Shown piece after piece: positions 51,983 to 60,894 of a DNA stretch of 64,000 nucleotides. Below the pieces are notes generated by a model. That model saw nothing but the letters and a program-made list of their open reading frames with translations. It was not told where the DNA came from and did not search any database. The position numbers and the translations under genes are program-made. The DNA is from Candidatus Cohnella colombiensis. Lineage in GTDB: Bacteria; Bacillota; Bacilli; Paenibacillales; Paenibacillaceae. The DNA is taken from positions 2,790,001 to 2,854,000 of the forward strand of contig CP119317.1 of assembly GCA_029203125.1 (NCBI GenBank), given 5' to 3'. Each line of letters begins with the position of its first letter. The stretch's first letter is position 1.

Positions 51983-53686
51983 TTATACCGCGAACTTCTC
52001 TATGCTTTCCTGTAATTGTTGTGCCAAATCAGCTAGCTCTTTGGACGCTGCTGTGATTTCTTCCACACTAGCAAGCTGCTGCTGTGCAGAGGCAGACACA
52101 CCGTGCGTACTTTCCGCAGCCGAATGTGTGAGCTTACTAATTCCCTCAAAAGCAGATACCAGCTGCTGCGTATCGATCGACATCTCGCCTGAGTATTCGT
52201 CCACCTCTTTAATCTGAACGTTTACTTCCCGTATTGAATCTTCAATCTGGGTGAAGGAGATTCCCGCATTATTCACAGCATGGAGTCCAGCTAGAGCTTC
52301 TTTCTCCCCATGAACTACCTTCGTAATCGTATACTCCGTTTCGGCTTGTATAGCGCTGATCACTTCCGATACTTGTTTACCAGACTGGGCAGTTTGCTCA
52401 GCGAGTTTACGCACTTCACCCGCCACCACGGCGAAGCCTCTTCCGTTCTCCCCTGCGCGCGCTGCTTCAATTGCTGCGTTCAGTGCTAACAAATTTGTTT
52501 GGGCTGCGATATCCGTGATAAGTGCGATAATCGTACCAATCTCCTTCGTTTTTTCCCCAAGTGCTGTTACTGTCTTCGTAACATCCACGATGCTGGCTTG
52601 GACTGCAGTCATTTGATTTATCGCTGATTGAACGGCTATTCCACCCTCAGAGGCAACTTGTGATGCATTCAAGGCCGATTCTGTTACCCTGGAAGCTCTA
52701 ATGGCAATGTTCCTAGCTTCATCATCCATTTTGTTAACAAGGATTAAACTATCTTCAATGGTTTGAACCTGCAATTCCGTGCCTTCTGCTAATTTCTCCG
52801 AAATATTAGCCACATACTCCGTAGCTTGACCTGTCTGATCCGCACTGGCGTTCAACTGTTCAGACGATGCAGCAACCTGTTCCGCATGGGAACCCACTTC
52901 ATGAATGAGTTGACGTAGGTTAGCTGTCATCAAATTAAATACGCTGACCAGCTTCCCAATCTCATCCCTATTTTTCACTACAATTTGAGTATCTCTTAAA
53001 TCACCGTCAGCAATTTTCGAAGCCATTGCATGAAGCTTAATAATAGGTTTTGAAATGGCTCTACTAATGCTGATGGAAGCAACCAACCCTACAATTAATG
53101 TAGCAAGTGTTAGGAGAATTACCCAAGTCTTAATGCGTTCGACTTCTTGATGCGTAGATTGTGCTTCGTTATTTAATGATTCCTGCTTCATCTTCACGAA
53201 TCGATCAGACGTATGGATGAAAGTATCTAGTACATTAGCCTGCTTCATAAGGATATCCTTGAAGACATCCTCCTTACCACGGTTCTTGGCATCAACCATC
53301 TGGGCACCAGCACTAGTGTACTGGTCCTGAAGAAGATCAAGACCTGCAATAATTTGTTTATCGTCACGATCCGTTATTAAGTTTTTGAGCTCGGTCAATG
53401 CGTTGGAAAAGTTGGTGGAGGCTACATTGTAGCTTTCTAGATTGTTCTCATCACCTGTTAGCAGAAACCTAGACAGGCTCGAGCTTTCACCTTCTACTGC
53501 AATCTTAAGATCTTTAATCAGCTGCAGCGTTGTTGATTGGTCTCTGAGGAGGTGAGTATAGGAACTGTTTACCTTCAACAAATACTCATAACTGACCGTG
53601 GACATTATCGCTAACAGCAGTAACACTAATCCAAAACCGCTGTACAATTTTTTCTGAATCGTGAAGTTTTTGAAGAAGTTTCTCAT
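51983..53686 (-). CDS. Methyl-accepting chemotaxis protein, coupled to a sugar-binding protein
   Basis: The 567-residue receptor has two transmembrane helices (about residues 15-34 and 189-211) around a four-helix-bundle-type extracellular sensor, then HAMP (about 212-265) and the methylation/signalling hairpin (about 275-560) with IADIAAQTNLLALNAAIEAARAGE and GRGFAVVAGEVRKLAEQTAQS. Its ATG overlaps the stop of the upstream sugar-binding lipoprotein (TAATG), so the pair is translationally linked. It is likely a receptor that reads the loaded binding protein (inference). Confidence 0.94.
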   Translation of the reverse strand: MRNFFKNFTIQKKLYSGFGLVLLLLAIMSTVSYEYLLKVNSSYTHLLRDQSTTLQLIKDLKIAVEGESSSLSRFLLTGDENNLESYNVASTNFSNALTELKNLITDRDDKQIIAGLDLLQDQYTSAGAQMVDAKNRGKEDVFKDILMKQANVLDTFIHTSDRFVKMKQESLNNEAQSTHQEVERIKTWVILLTLATLIVGLVASISISRAISKPIIKLHAMASKIADGDLRDTQIVVKNRDEIGKLVSVFNLMTANLRQLIHEVGSHAEQVAASSEQLNASADQTGQATEYVANISEKLAEGTELQVQTIEDSLILVNKMDDEARNIAIRASRVTESALNASQVASEGGIAVQSAINQMTAVQASIVDVTKTVTALGEKTKEIGTIIALITDIAAQTNLLALNAAIEAARAGENGRGFAVVAGEVRKLAEQTAQSGKQVSEVISAIQAETEYTITKVVHGEKEALAGLHAVNNAGISFTQIEDSIREVNVQIKEVDEYSGEMSIDTQQLVSAFEGISKLTHSAAESTHGVSASAQQQLASVEEITAASKELADLAQQLQESIEKFAV

Positions 53687-55005
53687 TATTCCGATTTCCC
53701 TCCCATGAATTGTTCGGCTTGGGATCTATATTGTAAAGCGCCTTCCTTAGGAGATAAATCCCCATCAATCACATTTTGAAGAGTCACTTGATAAGCATTA
53801 TTCACAACCACATAGCTGGAGGGATAAGGAGGATCAATCGGACTAGAATGGGATTGCAGATATTCTAGAAACCGATATTGCTCTTTTCCCGCTTCATCAA
53901 GCTTAGTAGACAATCTTGCTGCAATCTTATTGGATACCGGGACTCCCCGTTCTCCGTTCAGAATATCATTAGCCTCTTCGTTGTTAATGAAAAAATCGAT
54001 AAACTTGGCAGCTTCCTCTTTATTCTTGGAATAAGAAGACATCGCGAGGAACATGGAAGGTTTGATGAACTTACCTTCTTGTCCACCTTGAATCACCGGG
54101 AATGGAAGCAACTTCATAGTGTGACCTGCAAGTTTACTTAATGTAGAAATAGCGTTACTAGAGACCGAATACATAGCGGCCTTCTCAGTAACGATAGGAT
54201 GGTTTTCGTCATTTTTGCTCGCGTTTATTGAGTTCTTAATTAGAAGGCCCTCATCAATCCACTTGCGGTACAGCGTATAGTAGTCTGTCATAATCTGGTC
54301 ATCTTCATATCCCAGAGCAGTACCATCCGCATTGTACATAGATGCTCCTCTGGCTCTCAAATAATAGAACACATCGATCATATTCCCGAGAGGATAGAAG
54401 TCTGGATCATCGATCTGTTGCTTTAACTGCACAAGGGTATTATGCAGATCATCAATCGTATACTCATCCTTAGGAACAGCAACGCCTGCTTTGTTGAAAA
54501 GCTCGGGATTATATACGATGGTTTGGGCGTTGTTCGCGATTGCAAGTGCATACAGTTGCTCATTCTTCATACCCGGAGCCAAATAGGCTTGCTCAATATC
54601 CGCAAGATTAAGCAGATTATTGTTCACATAGGGATCAAGTGGCTCGATCAGATCACGATTAATATAGTTGAAGATGAAGTTATAATCAGCCTGAATAATA
54701 TCTGCTGTGTTCTGATTAGCAGTTTGAATGGCCAATTGAGTCGCCGTGTCCGTTGTATTCGAGAACACCTCCGTCTCAAAATTCACATGAGGATGTTCCT
54801 TCTTATAGAGCTCAATGACCTGAAGCGTACTTTCTTTCCTTTGATCCGAGCCCCACCATACGAACTTGAGTGTTACTTGTCCATCTTCTGGGCTATTCTC
54901 TTGTTGATTGATGCCGGAGCTACTACACCCCATAACTGCTGCAACCATCGTGAAGCTAAGAATAGCTAGTGTTGCTTTCTTGATTAATCTTTGCAATGTT
55001 ATCAC
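53686..55005 (-). CDS. Sugar ABC-type solute-binding lipoprotein
   Basis: The 439-residue lipoprotein has a lipobox (VMGCSS) and an extracellular solute-binding family 1 fold (LKFVWWGSDQRKESTLQVIELYKKEHPHVNFE). It has no permease or ATPase genes next to it. Instead it overlaps a chemoreceptor gene, which points to a chemosensory role, or to sharing with a transporter elsewhere. The ligand, most likely an oligosaccharide, cannot be told from sequence. Confidence 0.92.
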   Translation of the reverse strand: MITLQRLIKKATLAILSFTMVAAVMGCSSSGINQQENSPEDGQVTLKFVWWGSDQRKESTLQVIELYKKEHPHVNFETEVFSNTTDTATQLAIQTANQNTADIIQADYNFIFNYINRDLIEPLDPYVNNNLLNLADIEQAYLAPGMKNEQLYALAIANNAQTIVYNPELFNKAGVAVPKDEYTIDDLHNTLVQLKQQIDDPDFYPLGNMIDVFYYLRARGASMYNADGTALGYEDDQIMTDYYTLYRKWIDEGLLIKNSINASKNDENHPIVTEKAAMYSVSSNAISTLSKLAGHTMKLLPFPVIQGGQEGKFIKPSMFLAMSSYSKNKEEAAKFIDFFINNEEANDILNGERGVPVSNKIAARLSTKLDEAGKEQYRFLEYLQSHSSPIDPPYPSSYVVVNNAYQVTLQNVIDGDLSPKEGALQYRSQAEQFMGGKSE

Positions 55006-55216
55006 CCTTCTAAGAAGTTATATGATTAATCTATGGGATAGATTAATTCTCATGTTGTTGGCGGGCATTGTTCTATCGGTTGTTAGGTGATCGGACTCGA
55101 ATATTTTCTTTGATTTATCTGGGCCAATTCACATAGAATATCATAATGTTTCCATCTCCAACATCCTTTAATTGGCATAAGAGGCTTCTATACCGCATTC
55201 CAAAAAAAAAATATTA

Positions 55217-55245
55217 AAGAGGCTATCCCAGTGGGATAGCCTCTT
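55217..55245 (-). terminator. Terminator of the UPF0303 gene
   Basis: AAGAGGCTATCCC (55217-55229) and GGGATAGCCTCTT (55233-55245) pair perfectly around a 3-nt loop. On the minus strand they are followed by a long T-rich run. Confidence 0.92.
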
Positions 55246-55265
55246 CGTTTTATACACAAATTTAA

Positions 55266-55751
55266 TTAAGACATATACTCCTTCAACACAGATACGATGA
55301 TCCCATGATCCTCATCTCCTGCCAAGCCAGAGACGGAAATCGTCCCGATGACGCCCACATCCCTAATGAGTATAGGAAATGATCCGCCCTCTGTCGCATA
55401 TTCCATAGGATTAACGTAAGCATTCTCTTGAATCGTCGTATTCCATGATTTATAGAGTACGTGCATATAATAAGAGCTATGCCCGAAATGATGAACGACA
55501 TTAATCTTGCGCTGAATCCAGCGATCGTTGTTCGGACCCATTCCTTCTTGCTTTGCATGAAACAGTACATCACCATTTCTACGAATATCTACCGAAATGC
55601 ATTTGCCCATCTGATTCGCTCTCGCCAATATCGCACTACCAATCGCAATCGCTGTCTGATTCGTAAATATATTGAATTGATAATCTGTTTCCTGCCGTAG
55701 CAGTTCTTCTAATAACAGCTCATAATTATCCAATGAAAACACACCCTTCAT
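55266..55751 (-). CDS. UPF0303/HbpS-like (heme-degrading domain) protein
   Basis: The 161-residue protein resembles the GlcG/HbpS superfamily UPF0303 branch: NYELLLEELLRQE, AIAIGSAIL, CISVDIRRNGDVLFHA, the substrate-face block HHFGHSSYYMHVLYKSW, and GGSFPILIRDVGVIGTISVSGLAGDEDH. ATG 55751 has GGAAAG close by. A TTG at 55733 with AGGGTG 8 nt ahead is the alternative start and matches the usual length of this family better. It lies 20 nt downstream of the GGDEF-EAL gene in the same operon. HbpS proteins bind heme or other small ligands; function here is not proven. Confidence 0.82.
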   Translation of the reverse strand: MKGVFSLDNYELLLEELLRQETDYQFNIFTNQTAIAIGSAILARANQMGKCISVDIRRNGDVLFHAKQEGMGPNNDRWIQRKINVVHHFGHSSYYMHVLYKSWNTTIQENAYVNPMEYATEGGSFPILIRDVGVIGTISVSGLAGDEDHGIIVSVLKEYMS

Positions 55752-55771
55752 TATCTTTCCAATCTTCCATA

Positions 55772-58579
55772 TTATAACTGAGAAGTTGTACTCTGTTGTA
55801 AAATTTTCCGAATATCGCTTGGATCCATCGGCTTGTAATAATAATAGCCTTGAATGAGAGTGCATCCGTTATCGAGCAAGTACTTTACCTCTTCTAGCAA
55901 TTCAACACCTTCTGCAATAATTTCCAGGTCAAATGTCTTCGCTACAAAAATAATCGCCTTTATCATTTCACGATCTTTCGGATCCGACTGAATGCCTCGA
56001 ATGAACGACTTATCCAGCTTAAGCTTCGTAACCGGGAATCGTTTCAGATAGCTTAGCGACGAATAATGCGTACCAAAATCGTCCACTGAAATCGCAACAC
56101 CTAGCTTACGCAACTTGTGCAGAATACTAATATGCTCTTCTTTCATCGCTATATTTTCTGTGATTTCAAATTCTAGTAGCGAAGCCTCCCACCCTGTTTC
56201 CTCTAATAAGGTTCGCACCTTCTTCACTAATTGGCCATCAAAAAATTGGATCGCAGATAAGTTGACCGCTATCCGAATCGGAGGCACATTATCATGCTTC
56301 CAGGCAATCATCTGCTCCACCGCTTTGCGCATAACCCAGTCACCAATCTGAACAATGAGTCCTGATTCCTCCGCAATCGGAATGAATGTTGCAGGAGGAA
56401 CCTGACCTAATACAGGATGATTCCAGCGCAACAACGCCTCAAGTCCAATGATCGTTCCGTTCGTACAATCAACTTGTGGCTGATAATGAATAGATAGCTC
56501 ATTGTTTTCTAGTGCATAACGGAGATGATTACTAATCTCACGGCGCATTAACGATTCCTGCATCATTTGCGATTTAAATAGACGGTATTGATTACCGCCT
56601 TCCTTCTTCGCACGATACATCGCCATGTCTGCATACTGAACGAGCTGCATGCGATCATCGCTGTCATGTGGAAAACAGCTAATTCCAACACTACAAGAGA
56701 TCTGTACCCGCTTCCCCATTACGATATATTCCATACGCAAACGTTCAATTAGCTCATTAATAATTGCAACGACACCCGGTTCCGCTAAGTCTGGTATAAT
56801 CGCGATAAATTCATCGCCACCCATTCTAAAGATCGCATCAACCTCTTCATCCTCATGAAGACCCATTACAAACTGTTTTTTCGAAAACTTAAGTACATAA
56901 CTACTTAATATCTGCTGTACTCGGTGCGAAATTTCAATTAGCATCTGATCGCCTGCAGCATGTCCGTAGCTATCATTCACATTTTTAAAGCCATCCATGT
57001 CCATATAGCAAAAGTAGAATCGGTCCACATCCGCAATCTGTGAGATAGCCTCATAGAAGGATCTTCGATTTAACAACTGAGTCGGTGTATCGAAATTCGC
57101 ATAATAGCTCAGCTGCTTCTCCTTCTCTTTGCGCAAAATAATTTCCTGAGTTAATTTATCTACCATATGTGTGCCAATAAAGGCATGACTTAATAGAATC
57201 GCAAGTCTTAAATAAAGCAAGCCGTCCCATGGCCCCGGCTCGAAGCTGATGTGGCCGATATAATTTTTTTCTACATGCAATAAAGAGACGATAAGCAGCT
57301 TGCTCTCGCCATCCTCATGCATCTTTTGTCGATTAAAGCTACGGATATGAACCGTTGGCTCTGTAGAAATCCGATGATGATTCTCATAACTGTAGATGTG
57401 TGAACAATACTCGAAGCGATTAGAAAGCTTCCCATTTAAAAAAATATTACAGCTTCGAATATCAAGCAATTCCAAATTAGGCTCCAAAATATCTAGAATC
57501 TTCGAAGACGAGAAAGTATTTAATAACGATTGATTGAACTCCTCCACTACGAGGTCATGTCTATGTTTCGTGATCATCTTAGTAACGAGTGCAGCTTTCT
57601 CTGCCTCACTCTTCTGGAGCGTAGTTGCTAGATCAATCGTCGCTAATGACGCATGATCGTCTAACTTGCATCCACACGATTGTCGATACACGATATGACT
57701 GGGAACTTCTGTGAGATCTATAACCTCACCAGTCGTCAATAACTCTATCATTCTCTCACAGCCCGTGTAGCCAATTTCATAAAATGGAAAATAGATCGTT
57801 GTCATCGGTGCATACGCATATTGAATCGAAAGATCATCTTCATAACTCGTTATGCATACGTCATCAGGAACTCTTAAACCTCGCTCTAATAAAAGCTCCA
57901 GCATAATTCGTGCTTCCTCAGCTCGCATCACAATAATAGCATCGAAGTTTACTTTTCGTTCATCAAGTAATAACGACAACGTCTTTGCCGGACGATCTGC
58001 CAATGAGCCCACAGATACATCTGTTGCGCTTACTAACAAATCAGGATCAAATAATCCCTGTTCTTTCATCGTGGTTATGTAGAAATCTTTGCGACTATCT
58101 TCGATCCAAGATTCTACAAAGGCGATCTTTCGATAATCGTGCTTGTGAATAAGATGAAGAATAAGCTCTTGAATATTCTCTCCACCGTTACAATATACAC
58201 TTGGCATTCCGGGGAAAATCTTGCCCAAGCTTAATATCGGAATTTCGGCAAAATGTCGCTTGATTTGATCCAATCCATCTCCATCATACAATACGGACCA
58301 GCCCAAAAATAATAAGCCATCAATATCGAATTGCTCTATAAGTTCGAGTAATATATCATGACTATTTTGATATTGTTCAGCCTCATGACCATAAGTAATC
58401 GATTGGTTTGTAATCGCTTCCAAATGTGTGAAGCAAATTAGATTCACGTTGTGTTTTTTCGCTGCTTCAATAATTCCCAGCCTCATCCTATTTTCGTGTT
58501 CGTTCGCACTATTTTCTGGGATGAGCCCAATGGTTAACCTGCCATTATTATCGTGTTTGGAATGGAGCTGATAAGTCAT
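55772..58579 (-). CDS. LacI-type sugar-binding sensor fused to GGDEF and EAL domains
   Basis: This 935-residue soluble protein has no signal peptide or transmembrane segment. Residues about 12-310 resemble a LacI/GalR effector-binding (periplasmic-binding-like) domain with no helix-turn-helix (TIGLIPENSANEHENRMRLGIIEAA; VCITSYEDDLSIQYA). A GAF-like region (about 340-480) follows, then GGDEF (about 500-665) with intact RMGGDEF, and EAL (about 685-930) with GLEALLRW, EITENI, DDFGTHYSSL, LKLDKSF and AEGVE all present. Both cyclase and phosphodiesterase look catalytically complete. I see no canonical RxxD inhibition site before GGDEF, and the cyclase domain carries an insert. It probably ties c-di-GMP to an intracellular sugar signal. 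Confidence 0.9.
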   Translation of the reverse strand: MTYQLHSKHDNNGRLTIGLIPENSANEHENRMRLGIIEAAKKHNVNLICFTHLEAITNQSITYGHEAEQYQNSHDILLELIEQFDIDGLLFLGWSVLYDGDGLDQIKRHFAEIPILSLGKIFPGMPSVYCNGGENIQELILHLIHKHDYRKIAFVESWIEDSRKDFYITTMKEQGLFDPDLLVSATDVSVGSLADRPAKTLSLLLDERKVNFDAIIVMRAEEARIMLELLLERGLRVPDDVCITSYEDDLSIQYAYAPMTTIYFPFYEIGYTGCERMIELLTTGEVIDLTEVPSHIVYRQSCGCKLDDHASLATIDLATTLQKSEAEKAALVTKMITKHRHDLVVEEFNQSLLNTFSSSKILDILEPNLELLDIRSCNIFLNGKLSNRFEYCSHIYSYENHHRISTEPTVHIRSFNRQKMHEDGESKLLIVSLLHVEKNYIGHISFEPGPWDGLLYLRLAILLSHAFIGTHMVDKLTQEIILRKEKEKQLSYYANFDTPTQLLNRRSFYEAISQIADVDRFYFCYMDMDGFKNVNDSYGHAAGDQMLIEISHRVQQILSSYVLKFSKKQFVMGLHEDEEVDAIFRMGGDEFIAIIPDLAEPGVVAIINELIERLRMEYIVMGKRVQISCSVGISCFPHDSDDRMQLVQYADMAMYRAKKEGGNQYRLFKSQMMQESLMRREISNHLRYALENNELSIHYQPQVDCTNGTIIGLEALLRWNHPVLGQVPPATFIPIAEESGLIVQIGDWVMRKAVEQMIAWKHDNVPPIRIAVNLSAIQFFDGQLVKKVRTLLEETGWEASLLEFEITENIAMKEEHISILHKLRKLGVAISVDDFGTHYSSLSYLKRFPVTKLKLDKSFIRGIQSDPKDREMIKAIIFVAKTFDLEIIAEGVELLEEVKYLLDNGCTLIQGYYYYKPMDPSDIRKILQQSTTSQL

Positions 58580-58648
58580 TCAGGGTACACCCCCAAGCGT
58601 GATGTTTGGTTTTCCGCTAATTGTATCATGAAATTGTCGTAATTTGTA

Positions 58649-58701
58649 AGAGCTAGATTAAATGTAACGGATAATCAGTCACATAATCTAGCTCTTTTTT
58701 T
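58649..58701. terminator. Terminator hairpin between bshB2 and the GGDEF-EAL gene
   Basis: AGAGCTAGATTA (58649-58660) and TAATCTAGCTCT (58684-58695) pair perfectly over a 23-nt loop. On the plus strand eight Ts follow. For the minus-strand bshB2 the T-run is poor, but the stem is in the right place. Confidence 0.75.
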
Positions 58702-58706
58702 ACATG

Positions 58707-59375
58707 TTAATCTATAAAAGAATACGTCCAAAGCTGCTCGACACCGAACCGCGAGACAATTTCTTTATCATTTACCTTCTGTGTACCGAGCAACTCTGAA
58801 ACTTTAAATTGCGACTCATGCGCTTCAAGTGATGCCAACTTCTGTGCCAAAAATTTCGATATATCATTTACGATATCAGGCTTCCCAATCGCTTGCTCAC
58901 GATCGTTAGAAAATGCAACACATTGTATAACTGGCCGCTTTTCGCGTGCAATTTTGCTTATCGTTCGGACCACTGCTGCTCCAGTCGCATCATGGTCGGG
59001 ATGAACGCTATACCCCGGGTAGAAGGTGATGACGAGTGACGGCTCAATTTCACGGATGAGGGCATCGAGCTGTGCATCTAGATGATCTGGATCTTCGAAC
59101 TCAATCGTCTTATCGTGAAAGCCTAACATTCGTACATCTTGAATACCAATCGCACGACACGACGCTTCAAGCTCCAGCTTACGGATTAACGGCAGTGTAA
59201 CACGATTTGCAAATGGGGGGAAACCCATATTACGTCCCATTTCACCTAATGTCAGACACGCATAGGTAACTTGTGCACCCTCGTGAATATACTTTGCTAG
59301 TGTTCCTGAAACTCCGAACGCCTCATCATCGGGATGGGGAAATACGACGAGAATTTTTTCATATTTTTTGTTCAT
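58707..59375 (-). CDS. bshB2: Bacillithiol biosynthesis deacetylase BshB2
   Basis: BshB2 removes the acetyl group from GlcNAc-malate in bacillithiol synthesis or from S-conjugates. The 222-residue LmbE/PIG-L protein has PHPDDEAF (zinc and catalytic residues), FHDKTIEF and the second metal histidine in VHPDHDATG. ATG 59375 has AAGGAG at good spacing; a GTG at 59387 abuts that site. It lies 21 nt after yojF, the same pair as yojF-yojG in Bacillus. Confidence 0.93.
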   Translation of the reverse strand: MNKKYEKILVVFPHPDDEAFGVSGTLAKYIHEGAQVTYACLTLGEMGRNMGFPPFANRVTLPLIRKLELEASCRAIGIQDVRMLGFHDKTIEFEDPDHLDAQLDALIREIEPSLVITFYPGYSVHPDHDATGAAVVRTISKIAREKRPVIQCVAFSNDREQAIGKPDIVNDISKFLAQKLASLEAHESQFKVSELLGTQKVNDKEIVSRFGVEQLWTYSFID

Positions 59376-59396
59376 TGTCAGATTCACTCCTTGTCT

Positions 59397-59744
59397 TCAA
59401 AACGGGACACGACTTAATTGCAACGCAACGATGAGCTTCCCTGCAGAATCGTGGCCTGCGAGAATAAGACGTTCTGTCTCGGTTTCCTCATAATGTGTGA
59501 GGCCCTCTGAATACGTCCAGCCTTCTTCAAGCTTTAAGCCAACACGGTAGTATGGCCCATTACCACTTATAGAACCCTGAATATAACGAATACGCGCATT
59601 CTTAATGAACGTCGCCGCAGGATGCTTAGATTGATCGTTGTGGGAAGCGTATGCTCCCATGGTCATCTCTAGATGGATATAGAGCTCTTGCTCTTTGAGC
59701 TTATCAATAAATAATTGGACTATCTTTGGATCGATCGGCTTCAT
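59397..59744 (-). CDS. yojF: YojF-like (DUF1806) protein
   Basis: The 115-residue protein matches DUF1806/YojF: LYIHLEMTMGAYASH, FIKNARIRYIQGSISGNGPYRVGLKLEEGWTYSEGLTHYE, ILAGHDSAGKLIVALQLSRVPF. It is always found next to bshB2 in Bacillus-type genomes (from memory) and likely helps that enzyme, but its biochemistry is not established. GGAAGGGG precedes the ATG. The pair is transcribed away from the ferritin-like gene. Confidence 0.88.
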   Translation of the reverse strand: MKPIDPKIVQLFIDKLKEQELYIHLEMTMGAYASHNDQSKHPAATFIKNARIRYIQGSISGNGPYYRVGLKLEEGWTYSEGLTHYEETETERLILAGHDSAGKLIVALQLSRVPF

Positions 59745-59890
59745 GGTTACCCCTTCCTTCTATGCAGTCTGTATGAATAACATATCAAATTATGAAGCAT
59801 ATGGCGAATAAGTCCTGCGTTGATAGGCAATACACCATCTCATCATTGTCGTCATATTCTAAAAAAACGGCTATGAAGGGAGAAACAACT

Positions 59891-60322
59891 ATGTATTACA
59901 CAACTACTCATCCATCTGATCCAAGACTCATCAATGATATTGTGCAGGCAATCAACGGAGAGTTTGAGGCAATCGTATGCTATGAACAACTCTCAAAGCT
60001 TGCACCCACTGACGATACTCGCAATCAAATCTTAGAAATTCGCAATGACGAAATCAGACATTACAATCAGTTCTCTCAGATCTATACTTCAATTACAGGT
60101 CTGACCCCAACACCTCAATATCCCAAAAACTGTCCGACTGATTATCGAGCAGGAATTCAGTCTGCATTCAAAGATGAGCAAGAGACAGTTGACTTTTATC
60201 ATCGGATTTCAGAAAGAGCGAACAATCCGCACATTTCTATACCATTCCAACGCGCCGCCGCTGATGAACAGAATCATGCAGTCTGGTTTTTGTTTTTCCT
60301 TACAAGTAGCTCAAAAGATTAG
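59891..60322 (+). CDS. Ferritin-like di-iron protein
   Basis: From ATG 59891 (AAGGGAG 8 nt upstream) the protein has 143 residues in a four-helix ferritin-like fold. Metal ligands are visible as Glu24/Glu26, Glu54-x2-His57, Glu96/Glu98 and Glu126-x2-His129, the two ExxH pairs of rubrerythrin-type proteins. No rubredoxin cysteine domain is attached. YhjR-like proteins of spore-formers are the closest match. A role in iron or peroxide handling is inferred. Longer upstream starts exist but lack ribosome sites. Confidence 0.85.
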   Translation: MYYTTTHPSDPRLINDIVQAINGEFEAIVCYEQLSKLAPTDDTRNQILEIRNDEIRHYNQFSQIYTSITGLTPTPQYPKNCPTDYRAGIQSAFKDEQETVDFYHRISERANNPHISIPFQRAAADEQNHAVWFLFFLTSSSKD

Positions 60323-60355
60323 ATTATGGAGAATTTCATTGAGAAGTAGCGTGAC

Positions 60356-60396
60356 TTGACTTCATCACTTCGTTGTAACTATAATGGTTACAACGA
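60356..60396 (+). promoter_or_regulatory. Promoter with perfect Rrf2-type operator
   Basis: TTGACT (60356-60361) and TATAAT (60380-60385) are 18 nt apart. The inverted repeat TCGTTGTAAC (60370-60379) / GTTACAACGA (60387-60396) brackets the -10, so a bound repressor would block initiation. The gene immediately downstream is an Rrf2 regulator, which suggests autorepression. Confidence 0.85.
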
Positions 60397-60409
60397 GAGG
60401 ATGGATGTC

Positions 60410-60853
60410 ATGAAGATTAGTAGCCGATTTTCCATTGCTGTTCATATTCTGTCTTTGCTTGAGCTCAGTAAAGATGAAGGCGCGCTTTGCACCTCAGAAT
60501 GGATTGCAGGAAGTGTCAATACGAATCCTGTTATTATTCGCAGACTTCTTGGACAGCTTAAGAAAGCAGGCCTAGTCAATGTGCGTCCAGGCACAGGCGG
60601 AGCGTTCTTGTTACGCGACTTAAGTGATGTCTCTCTTCTGGACGTATATCACGCGGTAGACGTCGTAAAAGAGGACGAGCTCTTCCATATCCACGAGGAA
60701 CCTAATCCTCAGTGTCCTGTTGGCTCAAACATAGAAGCGGTCCTACAACTCGTATTAAGTCGCGCACAAATGGCAATGGAGCAAATTCTAGCTGACATTA
60801 CAATGAAGCAGCTAGCGAATGATTTATTCGTTGCAGCAAATCCAAGCAAGTAA
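60410..60853 (+). CDS. ywnA: Rrf2-family transcriptional regulator (YwnA-like)
   Basis: The 147-residue regulator has the Rrf2 winged helix (SRFSIAVHILSLLELSKDEG, VIIRRLLGQLKKAGLVNVRPGTGGAFL) and a C-terminal dimerisation helix. It lacks the three-cysteine Fe-S cluster of IscR/NsrR; only two Cys are seen. ATG 60410 has GAGAGG 9 nt upstream. It is followed by a YwnB-like oxidoreductase, the same pairing as in Bacillus, and has its own palindromic operator. Redox or reactive-electrophile sensing is plausible but unproven. Confidence 0.9.
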   Translation: MKISSRFSIAVHILSLLELSKDEGALCTSEWIAGSVNTNPVIIRRLLGQLKKAGLVNVRPGTGGAFLLRDLSDVSLLDVYHAVDVVKEDELFHIHEEPNPQCPVGSNIEAVLQLVLSRAQMAMEQILADITMKQLANDLFVAANPSK

Positions 60854-60894
60854 CATAACGAACATTTACACAATTGTCGAGGAGGAATTTTTTT

